Below are positions 51,895-62,470 of a stretch of 64,000 nt of DNA, in pieces. Numbering within the stretch: the first letter of the stretch is position 1; each line of letters opens with the position of its first letter. Under the pieces are notes generated by a model. That model saw only the letters and a program-made list of their open reading frames with translations, was not told the origin of the DNA and did no database searches. The position numbers and the translations under genes are program-made. The stretch is taken from positions 1-64,000 of the forward strand of contig JAJTUP010000096.1 in the NCBI GenBank assembly GCA_021399435.1, read 5' to 3'. The DNA comes from Diaporthe sp. PMI_573 (taxonomy: Eukaryota; Ascomycota; Sordariomycetes; Diaporthales; Diaporthaceae).

Positions 51895-52962
51895 GAGATG
51901 TGAAGAAGGCGGAGGGAAAAGCGGCTGATGGAGACTGCACATGGGACATGAGAGCCCACATGAGACATGAGTGGCGTAGTAGAGTTCCATATGTGAAATA
52001 TGTTATTCTATTCTTTCCTTTGGGGGAAGTCTCGGGCATTCCCTTACTATGTACCTGATCTGGCGATCACCAGTGAGTGACGAGCTCTGTGAGTCGTCCC
52101 AAGCCTGGGGGAAGCCTTTTTTTTTTCCTGCTGCCAGTTAATGCAAGCACTCAACACCACAAGATCCTTGCAACCTCGATCGTGACCTCCTATTAGCTTT
52201 GGCAATGTCGAGTGTCTCTCCACTCTCCATCCTTCCGTGCCTTCGGCGAACTCTCCCCTTGGTTCATCCCTCCCACTGGTTCACAAATAGAAACCCACCT
52301 CCCCGGTCAAGCATCCGTGCCTCCCGATGAGTCACTGGTCCTGACCTCTCGGTACCCACGTAAAAGGGAGACACCAAAGCGCGCCGTTTCCCATCGCTGA
52401 ACGAGATCCTCGTGAGGACGCGTCGGGAATGCCCTCATGCACGTGCCAGCAAATCCTCATTATCCGTTCCTGCCAGAATACAGATAACCACAGCCTATCG
52501 CCCGTCGCCTGTTGCATATAGTCAATGGCCGGCTACACCCAGGTCTTCGTGGATTGTGTACTTCATAAATGCGGCAGAATAAAAAGGCGTATTACCTAAG
52601 AGTGCTGGCGAGCACAGTATTTAGAGCCGGCAGAAACCCCTCGAAGGCCTGACAAGTGTGGCGGGGATTATCGGCCTAAGGTGGCAAAAAAGTCCCAGAA
52701 TTTTCTCATGCGGGAATTGCCGAATCGGGTAGTTTACGAATTCTAGACATATTTTACATAGGAATGTTTCACATTTAGAGAGACTTCGGTCACATACTGC
52801 GGGAGGCTACGGGCTACAATTGGGTCTACGAATTATACTACTACGCTATTTACACTACAAAATCACGTTTTCCTAGTGGATTTGAAGGCTTAATTCATCT
52901 ACGAATTAGAAGGCTATCTGCTCAAAGATTGGCAACCACGTCCTGTCCACATCTTAGCTGGA
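51895..52962. other. Intergenic, nothing recognised
   Basis: A T9 run at ~52120. Short frames on both strands, no family. CACATCTTAG just before 52963 could be a 3' splice site for the next gene. Confidence 0.4.
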
Positions 52963-53460
52963 ATGAGCCACTTTGCTCAATACCACCAAGATGTCGTCCA
53001 TGTGGTGCAAGCACCCATTAGATCCCGTCGGGAGCAGACCAGCCACACTACCCTCGATACCATACCTGCTCACCTTTCCTTGAAGAGGCTTATCGTGTTT
53101 CTCGTTCAAGACAAACAGAGAGACCACTACTGTCTCGCCTGGTATGACCAGAAGCACCGCGAGCGCTACTTACTTGACTCACATCAGTCCGGTTACATGT
53201 CGATGTCGGATATCTGCCGAAATGAGATGGGTCTCATCATTAATGCCTTCCTCGAACGAGCTGGCTGTGCACAGCCGGTCCCAGACATCACTCCCGTACA
53301 ATGCACTCCTCAGTCAGAGCCGAACAGAGGAGCTCTTCATACGATCAACAACCTTCGGATGAGACTGCTGGAGTCAGACGAACCAACGAAGCGAGGTCCC
53401 TGCTCAGGCTATGTGGACTGGATTCATAGCTATATCTTCACACAGAACCTCATTCCCAGC
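52963..53460 (+). pseudogene. Ulp1/C48-like cysteine-protease domain, truncated
   Basis: The frame contains DHYCLAWYDQKHRERYLLDS, matching the Ulp1 pattern H-x3-A-x2-D...L-D-S: H55 and D72 are 17 residues apart, as in yeast Ulp1. Further on, GPCSGYVDWIHSYIF supplies a candidate catalytic C147 in a CG-Y-like setting. The conserved Gln before the Cys is not seen. Ulp1-type proteases remove SUMO; versions without obvious SUMO targets ride in fungal and plant DNA transposons. After ~53460 the sequence is better read on the other strand. The N-terminal side may lack an exon. Assignment is by motif only. Confidence 0.45.
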
Positions 53461-53655
53461 GCAGCTCCTGTTTATCACTGTGCCCATCCTCATCCTCATC
53501 GTCTGTCTCTAATGCCCACTCAACTTTCCTCTTCTGCCTCTCTCCCCCTGGCGGTGGTTGTGGGCTCGGCGTGCGCGTTGTGTCGCGGTCTTTCTGCACC
53601 AGCTCGCTCCTGGTAAGGATATCGAATCCCTCTAGCGGCTTTCCACCTATTGGGC
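53450..53655 (-). pseudogene. C-terminal tail fragment of an unidentified protein
   Basis: The minus frame reads AINHRPIGGKPLEGFDILTR, SELVQKDRDTTRTPSPQPPP and an acidic end, ETDDEDEDGHSDKQELRWE, before a stop at 53450. Composition is protein-like and unlike the opposite strand. The fragment lies between an Ulp1-like piece and a Tc1 piece, both on plus. Family unknown. Confidence 0.3.
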
Positions 53656-53659
53656 GGTG

Positions 53660-54297
53660 ATTAATCGCTTTTTCCACATGTGCAAACAGTGTGTTAGTAA
53701 TGCTCATGAAACATCGACCCGGAAAATAGCTACTAAAGTCGAGTGCAACGAACGTGCAGTTCGACGAATCCGTGCCAATGTCCGTCGATATGGGACCACA
53801 AGAACACCGCCGAATAGAATCGGTCGGCCATCGAGTTATTACACCAATAATGCTCGATGCGCTATGCCATAAGCTAACCAACAAACCATGGCCGTACCGG
53901 GATGAGATGGTCTCTTTTCTCCGGGATGAATACGAAGTTGAGGTGTCAACCAGTAGCATTACTGGTGCCATGCAGTCTAGGAGATGGTCGAAGAAGGTGA
54001 CACGTCGTGTTGCCAAGCAGAGGACCTCGGTCCTGTGGCATCTATATCATTACAACCTATCAAGATATAGATCATATCACTTGATCTTCAGCACAACGGC
54101 GGACGGGATGGGCTCCGATAGGTACCACACCGGTTCATGTTGCCGATTTCAAACGCGAGGTCAGGCATCAGTTTATTTCAGCATATACACAATATGGGGT
54201 CATGTTATCGCGCGTCTTTAAAGGTTCAACTGATCATGCTATATTTGAGGACTTCGTCAAGCAGCTGCTTCATCATTGCGGGAAGTTTCCACGGCTG
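53660..54297 (+). pseudogene. Tc1/mariner transposase fragment, frameshifted
   Basis: The HTH part (STRKIATKVECNERAVRRIR, then NRIGRP) is in one frame. The next (WPYRDEMVSFLRDEYEVEVS, MQSRRWSKKVTRRVAKQR, YRSYHLIF) is in another. The third (RTGWAPIGTTPVHVADFKRE, GVMLSRVFKGSTDHAIFEDF, QLLHHCGKFPRL) is in yet another. The stretch between YHLIF and RTGW that should hold DESG, the first catalytic Asp, is deleted. The fragment ends inside the BTB gene at ~54297, before the second Asp. It is inactive. Confidence 0.85.
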
Positions 54298-54657
54298 TCG
54301 TAAACTCTGCGGTAACCTTCTCGTGAGGAGTCAACCCTTTGGGTCTAAGACACTGGTAGGTGTCAGTGAAAAGGTAATGGACAAGAACATGCCCGACTTC
54401 CTGGCTAGTCTCGAGCTGTGTGGTTGAGACCCATGGAGAGGGACAGTGCAGCTTTGGGCACCCGCGAAGCAGAGGACTAGGGATTTGGAGTTTAGTCCCG
54501 TCCTTCAAGCGCAAGCTCACGATATCAGCTGCGTATGGGCTGATATTATGTTAGTGTAAACCGCGATGCGACACCACAACACTTACGATGATGCTGGTCG
54601 CGTGTCGACTTCAGTGAGACGGTCTGCGCCTGTGCCAAACTTTTGTTTCTTCCCCAT
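54298..54657 (-). pseudogene. BTB/POZ-like protein, truncated by Tc1 sequence
   Basis: Exon 1 is 54657-54587 (MGKKQKFGTGADRLTEVDTR...). A 47-nt intron (GTAAGT, CACTAAC, ATCAG) follows. Exon 2 from 54539 reads SPYAADIVSLRLKDGTKLQI, then LLRGCPKLHC, VGHVLVHYLFTDTYQCLRP and KVTAEFTTAV. This is the fungal BTB-like pattern (S-x-Y-x-D..., HVLVHYLYTG-x-Y). After EFTTAV the expected Y-x-x-A-x-x-Y-x-L continuation is replaced by antisense Tc1. BTB domains mediate protein-protein contacts, often in ubiquitin ligases. Confidence 0.7.
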
Positions 54658-54729
54658 ACTGTCAATTGGCCGATGACTTGATATAAGAACAACTCGTACA
54701 AGTCGTCTGCGTAGTTTTCAACTGCCGCT

Positions 54730-55050
54730 CAGCGGTTGATGCGTCTCCCCTCCAGATTTACTCTTCAGCGATCATTTTTTCTCCGGAAAATAGTGAAATC
54801 CGAACCATATTCGAAGACCAGATCCCAAAATGGATCTCGCTACTGCCGAAGGCGGACCCGGACTGGAGTGCATGCCTCCAGACACTCGAAGGCCATAGCG
54901 GGACTGTTAGCTCGGTGGCCTTCTCGCCCGATAGCAAACGACTCGCATCTGCGTCGTTGGATCATACCGTCAGGATCTGGAATGCAGCCTCGGGTGTATG
55001 CACACAGACGCTCAAGGGCCACGGCGATCAAGTGTATTCGGTGGCCTACT
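54730..55050 (+). pseudogene. NACHT-WD40 (NLR-type) protein fragment
   Basis: The frame reads PLQIYSSAIIFSPENSEIRT, then FEDQIPKWISLLPK, then WD40 repeats: CLQTLEGHSGTVSSVAFSPD, RLASASLDHTVRIWN, and the start of the next, CTQTLKGHGDQVYSVAY. The PLQ-Y-SS-A-F-P...R-F-IP-W block is the linker before the WD40 array in fungal NACHT-WD40 (HET-E/HNWD-like) proteins. These act in non-self recognition and programmed cell death. The NACHT side and the remaining repeats are gone. Confidence 0.85.
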
Positions 55051-55330
55051 ACTCACGTTGCCCTATATGTACCATACAAATAAATAATGTAACTACATTG
55101 CTTGTTATGCTACATCATAAAGCTATTCCCACACGCATCCAGAACACCAAATAAGGACTATTTGACCCGATGAAGTTGATTAGTTAACCGACCAATTGCC
55201 CAACTATTGCAAAACAAGCGTAATTAGGGCTACTTAAGCGTATCTAGCGACGAATGTCAACTGTCCCGACACCTCCCAAGCATCCTGGGTGTCTAGCAAT
55301 GTCTGGATCAAGGTTCCGATCAATGCCACA
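55051..55330. repeat. Left flank of second hAT, with dispersed-repeat piece
   Basis: CTATTCCCACACGCATCCAG, then ACACCAAATAAGGACTATTT at ~55119, is a diverged piece of the ~225-bp repeat at 27.6 and 41.9 kb. A similar AAGCACTATTAGTCCCAACA lies at ~58345 beyond the other end. Confidence 0.5.
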
Positions 55331-58330
55331 CAACATCACATAGCACGTGCATTGAGTTGATGTTGACATGACGTCCAAACCTCGCGTGATGTTGATCAAC
55401 ATGCCCGTAGTGTGATGTGTATATGTACAATGTTGATTTCGTTGACATCACCCCGGTCGTCGCCTAATCCCCATCCTCAATTTCCGTTTCATCAATTGTA
55501 AACCCCATAGCGACATCTCCAAACCCCCCTGTAGCGAACTCCTCAGCCTCTTCGTCACTCTCCACGGCTGTGGGACCGCTTAACCATGCTGTGGCCTTCG
55601 TCTTCATAGTCTCGTCGTCACCACAACTCTGCAGAGTCACCAGTTCCTCCTCCTCGTGAATCGACAGCAGTAAGGGGTCGATGTGTTGGACCAGGCCGGC
55701 ACGATACCATGATCGAAGTACTTGACACATGCTGACGATTTGTGCATCGAGAAGTGTCCTATGTGGCGAGACCATTCTGCCTGATGCCGAGAATAGCCTC
55801 TCACACTCTGCCGACATGGCCTGAACGGTGAGAAAATCAAGAGCCATCCGAGACAGGCGGGGATATTTGCGCCGCCTCTCGTGCCAATATGCAACAGGAT
55901 CTCGGGTCTCGATATGCTCACTGTCGTTAGCACACCAAGACTCATATTCGTCGCCGGAAATTCGCCGAGTCTGCTGCTGGGGCTGCTTTCGACGGTCGTT
56001 ATGGTCGAACGGGTCGAAAAACTTGCGCCTTTTCGGAGCAGGCCCTTCCTCGTCATCACAATCATCAGGCACAGCGACATGCGAATAGTCTCTCCGCCAA
56101 ACTGTCTTCACCATGATCTTCGCCGTTGAAATCCACGCCGGGGTCTGGTCCCATTGCTGCTCAAACCATGCCCAGCCATATGAAGGATGCAGCGCCATAG
56201 CCGTGTAGTAGACAGGGGTTTCGTCGAGTTCTTATGTGGTCAGCTCTGGCCATATAGCCAGAAAGAAAGATAAACTTACTATGGTAGTACTCGTCCATCT
56301 TCTGCCATGCTAAGTTGATACCAATCCTGAATTGCTCCGGATCAGGGAAGCCCTCAGCTTCGGCCTTGAACTTTTCAAGCTTGGCCATAAGCCTCTCAAA
56401 CCCTAAGAGGACATCCCATATGTTGCCATAAGAGCCAACAAATCCATGCTTACGCTTTCGGACTTGGCCATCACCCTCCAGAGTTTTCACCACCGTTTCA
56501 AACTCTGTTAAGATCTCCTCGAGCCGCTGGAGCACATCCCAGTCATTTTGAGACAGCTGTGATTCATCTCTGATGATGTGAGGTACCTTAACACCCTTCC
56601 TGACTTGCTTGGTGCGTTTGCCCCTGTTCTCATCCTCCCACTCCTGCTTGAATTTGAGAACAGTGAGCTCGAGGTGTCGTCGAAGTTTGAGCGCTCGACG
56701 GATCATGTAGAGCTGCGAGAGCCAGCGCGTGTCGTTGTCTCGAATGACTTGGAGTGGCTTTCTAGCTCGTAACTTGGCACTTGATGCCTTTTTGATATCA
56801 TCGGCTTGGATGTCTCGAAGTAGATAGGATAAGCGCTGCGCACGATAAATATCATGAACAATATTATGCAGCTTGCCTAAAACATCTTAGCGAAGGAACC
56901 CAAGATTCAGGGCAACTGACACACCAACTGGCCCTTTCTTCAGCCACGTTGCCCATTCGGCATCAGATACGACACCGGCACCACTGAATGGGTCATCCAG
57001 CTCGAGAGCATCCGCACACTTGCCGAAAAGAAGGGCTTTAGCAGCAAGATTGAGGGTATGGCCAAAGCAGCGCACGCGTCGGCGCTTGCCATCAAACCCG
57101 AGGAGTCCACCGAGCGTGTCCATTGCTGTATCGTTATTGGCAGCGTTGTCGAGGGTTGTGTACCCTACTTTGTCTCGAATGCCAAAGAGATCGATGACTG
57201 TGGATACTTCTGCCGCAATGTTCTCGCCTGTATGCCGTTTCGATATCTCAGGTAGACCGAGGACAATTTTCAAGGGACGATTCTGCTCATCTCTGAAGAA
57301 ACACGCAATTCCACACAGACTCTGTCGATTTCGAGCAGTCCAGCCATCAAAAGAGAGATGCACCAGGCCCGGGCAATGACGCAGAACTCCAATAATGGTA
57401 TCTCGGTGTTTGTAGTACTCGGCAATGATCTTATTTCGAATGGAATCTCCAGTTACATGGGCCTTGCGTAACGCAACGGATGGATTCAAGTATTCGAAGA
57501 CGGCGCGTAACTCCGGGTCCTCGGCATCAGTGAAGGGCCTATTAGTATTGACAACCCACTGAACAACCAGCTGCTGGAAGTGGTCTCGGTCAAATCCTTT
57601 GATGAAGGAATTGGCAATAGCTTGCTCACGGGGTTTGGCTGCGTCCAGGCCGAAGTGTTGGCTAATCGACTTGTGTCTCCCACCGCGCCCATCCCTCTCT
57701 GCCATCAACTCTGCCCTCCGCTCTGCCGCCGACTTGGTCTTCTCTCCCACTGGCGCGCAGATGTGGTGAATCAGATAAACGTGTTCCATGGCATTTTGAA
57801 TACCGACGGACGTGATGGAAGTCGGCTTGGGGCGATTCTGCTTGATACAAGGTCGGCACACCCATCGACGTTCGGTCACGTTCTGGATATCGTAACCAAA
57901 GCGCCAAATCCATGATCGTGTTTCTTTGGTGCGCTCAGACAAGGTATAGCCTTTAAAATGGGTAAAGAGTCGGTTTTCATATGCAGTCTCAGGTGTCGAC
58001 TCCACCAAGGGTAGGGGGTCTGCTCCGGACATGTTGGACGCGTTTGTCCTTCCAAAAACGCGGTTGGGTGGAGAATTTCGGTAGGTAAACACCCCAAATT
58101 AGGTACTGGACAGGGGTTTTCCGGGAGGGAGGGGTTCTGCCGCCCCTGGGTAATGCCCCACCTAGTACTAGCACGGGCCATATCAACATGATCAACATCG
58201 TGTACACGGAGATAAAGGGGTGTGAAGTGATGTTGATGTGTATCAACATTCCCATTTTCGATGTGATGTGTATGTTGACAAGATGTTGATCAACATGTGT
58301 AATACACATGTGGAAAATGTGAAGTTGATC
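55331..58330 (-). mobile_element. Second hAT transposon, ends approximate
   Basis: An intact transposase gene is flanked by many GTTGATCAACA/ATGTTGATG-type motifs on both sides (55345-55460 and 58180-58330), typical of hAT subterminal binding sites. Exact terminal repeats and the 8-bp duplication could not be fixed, so the limits are estimates. Confidence 0.65.
55464..58032 (-). CDS. hAT transposase, intact, three exons
   Basis: Exons are 58032-56925, 56876-56280 and 56230-55464. The 48-nt (GTGTGT...TTTTAG) and 49-nt (GTAAGT...ATAAG) introns both join in phase 1, giving about 823 aa. The frame upstream of 58032 lacks an ATG; MSGADPLPLVESTPETAYEN is the first. A BED-like finger lies near WVCRPCIKQN. 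The catalytic domain has GLVHLSFDGWTARNRQSLCG, KRHTGENIAAEVS, TTLDNAANNDTAMDT and RVRCFGHTLNLAAKALL; KKGPVG joins KLHNIVHD across intron 1. The hATC domain is RMALDFLTVQAMSAECERLF, then SASGRMVSPHRTLLDAQIVS. No stop or shift remains after splicing. This is a different subfamily from the element at 36.2 kb. Confidence 0.92.
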
Positions 58331-59099
58331 GGAGCCTTGAACCAAACAAGCACTATTAGTCCCAACAAGGCCATAACGTTGCCCTGTATGTCTGTGCTCG
58401 TGGATAAGAAGCTTCCATCTAGTTGACGTCTTCTTTGTCGTATAGGCAACGGCTGGCCATTTGATGTTCGAGTCGGCTTTGATCGTTGAGACGTTGCTTG
58501 TTGTTGCGGTCGTTAGGCGCTGAGCACCTCGGCTGCACACCAATATCGTTCTGTTGGGCTTTGCACTATAGGACGCTCGTCACCTCGTCTTAATCAGCCT
58601 TAAGGTCTTCATGGGTGTTGTAACCATCGTGGAAAATGCTAGGCGGCAATGGTATATAGCGGTGATATTAGGGTTCCATTTGACACAAACATATCCGTTT
58701 TGAAAAAGTTTACCAACCTAGCTCAAATGCAGCCACGACCAACGCCGCCTCCGCCTTCAAAATATATTTGGTACTTTTGTGCTTATCATGTCCTATGACA
58801 TCTCAGAAGGACCGTACTTTGTTTATAAGCGTGTACTTCTGGAGGTGTAAGGCAAATCTTAGGTTTAAAGATAAGTCGTTATTGTATTACCTGTACAGTA
58901 AACGTATATGTATCCCACCATATAACAAACGTCGAGTTTGGGTTACATAGTATGGTCTCAGCTGAGAAATCTCGGTTGCTAACAATTCCAACCTTTCGGA
59001 AGGCTGGGAATAGCCTCACTTCTGGGCAAAAACTCGACCTTAGATACACCTAGATACATCAATTACATCAATGGAGGTCTGAAATTGAGTGTATTGACG
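58331..59099. other. Intergenic right of second hAT
   Basis: It contains the AAGCACTATTAGTCCC piece (~58345) of the dispersed repeat. Otherwise only short frames. Confidence 0.4.
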
Positions 59100-59637
59100 T
59101 GTAAAATTGTTCCAGTGGAGTGTACGTGGATGTACGTGTAGCGTACGTTCTTTCTCTCTGGAAACGGCATCAAGTTCGAGGCGCCTGTGAAAGATCCTTG
59201 GTATCGTGCAACGAGACCCACCACGCCCATTTTCAGGGCGACTGAGTCTGGTTGGTCTCCTGATCTCCCCGCGTATCGGCCTGAGGAAGCCGCATCGCCA
59301 CTGGCCTGCCTCCAACAATTCCAATTTTGCGATGGATCGGCCTTGGGCAGAGATAATCGAAGAAAATCCCATTGGGGGAGGTCTTGATGGCTTCCGAGCG
59401 TCCGTCTTCTTCTTGGCATCCCACCACGGTGGCAGCAGAGCAGGACAAGCCACGACGCGCTCCAGAAAGCGCTGGAAGCCACGCAACCCGTCGACAGCGC
59501 CGCCATACATGCTGTCTGTGTCCGCCTCGCCTTCCATGTTGTACATGTCCTCCACGCGTAAGCGGTAAGCGTCGATGAGCTGCAGCACGGGTTGCCCAAG
59601 CTGGAGACGCGCACTTTGGGAGGCCTCGACCCCTGAT
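59100..59637 (-). pseudogene. Fragment of a fungal MYND-type/hypothetical protein
   Basis: After a plausible 3' splice site (TTAACATCAG at ~59638) the frame reads ASQSARLQLGQPVLQLIDAY, RLRVEDMYNMEGEADTDSMY, GGAVDGLRGFQRFLERV, then PALLPPWWDAKK. I recognise this as the C-terminal region of fungal proteins that often carry MYND zinc fingers. After WWDAKKK the expected continuation is lost, and remnants occur in shifted frames (GRPVAMRLPQADTRG resembles the GDP.MPMQLRM.AE..YGRG end). The N-terminal zinc finger is absent. Inactive. Confidence 0.5.
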
Positions 59638-60181
59638 GTTAATCACGACCGTTTCTGCCCCTGTGCCACGTCGCTAGGCTAAGGGGAACGATCATGACAT
59701 CTACCACGAGGACCGACTAGACAATGACGATGAGAACGGTGGAATCTTTCGAAAGTATACGATTGAACAGGTAATATAATCATCACCCGTGCCGGAGTTC
59801 CAAGCATATGGGTCACCTTCCGCTCAAAAGAATTCCAAACTTTTCTGAAGGGTTGATGTATTGGCTTATTCTGTTCTATTCCAGCGAAGAGCTTGTTCTC
59901 AATCCCATTCGATATAAGGCGCGCCGTCCAGCAAACATCACCACTTGCGAAAGTTTCCAGATGGGTTGATTACAGTATCTGCGTTTCTGTTTTCTAAGTA
60001 AAGTACTTTTATTGAGAAGTACTGAACCTAGTAATGCAAGGGCTCAAAGAATAATGAGAGGAAAAGCAAGCGAGAATCAGTTAACACATACAGAAAAGTA
60101 CAGCACAGCACAAAGCAGTTCAATCATCAACCCAGACTGATATAAAACGACATAGGACGTTCAGCACCAGACACAATCACC
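59638..60181. promoter_or_regulatory. Intergenic; promoter of the small plus-strand gene at right
   Basis: GATATAAAACG at ~60139 is a TATA-like box about 43 bp before the ATG at 60182. Left part: nothing recognised. Confidence 0.4.
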
Positions 60182-60684
60182 ATGGTGCACTTATTCAAAT
60201 GGGTTGCTGCATGCGTTTTCTACACTGAAATGCACGTTGAAGGTTTGCAAATGATCCCTGATTCCTGTTGGTGTTCAATTAACTGACAAGCTATTGTAAA
60301 GTTGCTACATCAGACCCTGTGCAATTCCTGGTGGAACTACCAGATGTATTTCTTTCATGGTCAACAGTAGTAGAGATTGATAGAGATGGCTTTTTCAACC
60401 ATCTAAACAATGTTGATGCCGGATTTTGGGCGGGCCTTGCTGATGAGCCCATAGGGTCCCAGTTGTTGCTGAGCTGGGCGGGCATCAAGGCGGCATGTGC
60501 AATGACAAGGTATGCTGCAGTCAGGAGATGTGGAGATGAGATTGCAGTGCTTGTGGATCTAGATTGTCTTTTGGGAACGAATGCCCTCACAAATATCAGC
60601 GACAAGGTTGATAAAGCGATTGTTGGTGCACTGGTCGAGCACAGCTTGCAAAAGCTCTGGCCCATTGATGCCCTACTGGAATAG
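60182..60684 (+). CDS. Hypothetical 147-aa protein, two exons
   Basis: The ATG lies in strong context (ATCACCATGG). Exon 1 60182-60242 (MVHLFKWVAACVFYTEMHVE) joins exon 2 60302-60684 over a 59-nt intron with a less usual GTTTGC donor, a TTAACTGAC branch and an AAAG acceptor, in phase. Exon 2 reads VQFLVELPDVFLSWSTVVEI, then FFNHLNNVDAGFWAGLADEP, AVLVDLDCLLGTNAL and ends LWPIDALLE. No family is recognised; the pattern of hydrophobic residues fits a folded helical protein. The antisense frame over the same bases looks less protein-like. It converges with the gene at 60808-61248. Confidence 0.45.
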
Positions 60685-60807
60685 GAACATAGGGGCTGAA
60701 AATTACATCTAACAATTTTCATGCCCAGTGCGGATTCAATGTGATGTCTCTTGAAAGTAGTATGGATGAGGAAAGAAAGTTGAAGACATGAAATAGCAGT
60801 CGTCGAC

Positions 60808-61248
60808 CTAAACAGCTCCTGAAACAGCGTCACCATCCATTTTTTCCGAGGTCCAATTGAAAAAAGGACGTAAGAGATCACCGAGAGATTTTGTGAACGC
60901 ACTCATCCCCCATTTCAGAGCTTCGAGAACTTTCTGAACTTCGTCCAACTCGCTTGTCAGCTTTTCTACTTTGCAACACGTTTCCGCTGTGGTCCTCTCA
61001 ATGTTTCGAATTGACTGCTCGATTTGATTCAGCTGCGATCTGGGTTTTTGAACACCTGTCAGTATCCTAACACACAATGTCTATTCGGAGAAGTTATTTG
61101 AAGCTTACTGGACATCAAGGCCTTCAGGCGGCGGAGGCTGCTGGGTAAGGAGACAAGAAAAGTCTTGCTCATAATTACCATTCCAGAGTTCATCACCGGC
61201 CAGGCTTGTTAATGCCGGCCACTCCTGATTTTTCTCTGAAGTATCCAT
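60808..61248 (-). CDS. Small coiled-coil protein, two exons, 123 aa
   Basis: Exon 1 is 61248-61109 (MDTSEKNQEWPALTSLAGDE..., ending PPPPEGLDV). A 69-nt intron (GTAAGC...CCCAG) follows. Exon 2 61039-60808 reads SQLNQIEQSIRNIERTTAET, CKVEKLTSELDEVQKVLEAL and FTKSLGDLLRPFF. Heptad-like spacing of I/L/V suggests a coiled coil. The phase fits only with the CCCAG acceptor, not the nearer CTGACAG. No family recognised. Confidence 0.5.
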
Positions 61249-62470
61249 TGTCAAATTTGAATTTTAATGATACAATAGTATAGTAGGGTTTGATCATTTT
61301 CAAGAAATTGCAAGAACAAAACTACCAATTTCCAGTGTATTTATACATTTATTTCCAGGCCTCAGAAACGTCCAGTGTGCCAGATATTGTCTTAAAAATG
61401 TGCTGTCTGCAAGTTACTTTCAAAAAGTACTGTATTTTGCAAAGGTGATGTCGTTCTGCCCCAGAAGTGCGAAGTTGTGCTCTTATACAGCTTGGTAAAT
61501 AATGATACAAGGCAACCCCCTCACCCCCCCAACCCACATTCATTGTATTTAGTCGTGCCCGTGCTTTTCAATACTTTATGTGAAATAGAGCTAAGTACTG
61601 CACTTGTAAGGGTGCTGAGGGTCATCCAAGCCCCAATGTAGCGCTTATTTAGCAATCCCCCATTGTTGACCATTCTATGAATATTTATAAGCTCCAACTG
61701 TACTTCAGAATAAGCCTTTCCAATGAAACTTGGTTGTACTGTAGGACTCAGAAATATGGCTTAGTATCTCCTGAACCTGCCAAAGTACGTCAAAAAAAAA
61801 GCACAGAAAAGGCCGTATATGGAGAATGAAAGAATTCAAAGTACAACACACAAATACAGCAGCATAGGCGGGCAAAGGTACAACCTTAAAAGTGCGCAAA
61901 AGTACTGTGATAAGTGTCAAGGAAGCAGAGAAAGAAAAAGGATCTGTGCTTATTTAGTCTAGTAAACCAACCATCTGTGAACCGCCTACTTGCTTCCAGC
62001 CAATCCCGCCAGAGTCCCGAATATCCAATCAACTCCGGGCTGCGTGATAAAAGGTTCTAAGGCTTCGGCCACACTGTGGTTTTTGAGACTTCTTTATTTA
62101 TCTGTCTGTACTGAAATGATGTCTTCTGCACTGCAGCCACAAGACATGGATATGATTTAAGCCGCTCTTTGACTTCATCAACATGGTACCCAAGACTAGG
62201 GATGCCCAGGTACATGTACGAGACCTTTCGTACAGTGTACGAGACCTTTCGTACAGTGTACGAGTACGAGAAGGTTCGTACTCGTACATGTACTCGTACA
62301 GGTGCTGATCTACGGTAACCACTTATACAAGCTGACAATGCCCATTTTGAACCCTCATTCATTTCCTTGGCCACTGTTGAACCAACATACTCCGCCTCAT
62401 TCAGGGTCTGCAGCCAGATCATTCTCGTTCCCTCACACCAACTCATGATATAATGTAGAGGTCTCTTTCA
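61249..62470. other. Intergenic with palindromic TACGAG repeats
   Basis: AT-rich with short frames. A minus frame at 62057-62446 spans the palindromic repeat block at 62205-62302 and owes part of its length to it. No family. Confidence 0.4.
62205..62302. repeat. Tandem and inverted GTACGAG repeats
   Basis: GTACGAGACCTTTCGTACAG plus T appears twice in tandem, followed by GTACGAGTACGAG and, after GAAGG, TCGTACTCGTAC, an inverted copy, and two more GTACTCGTAC units. It can fold into a long hairpin. Confidence 0.75.

Noticed and set aside
60291..60902. 203-codon minus frame
   Set aside because: Antisense to the better-supported two-exon plus gene and overlapping the end of the coiled-coil gene; composition (Ser/Thr/Arg with no motif) fits a shadow.
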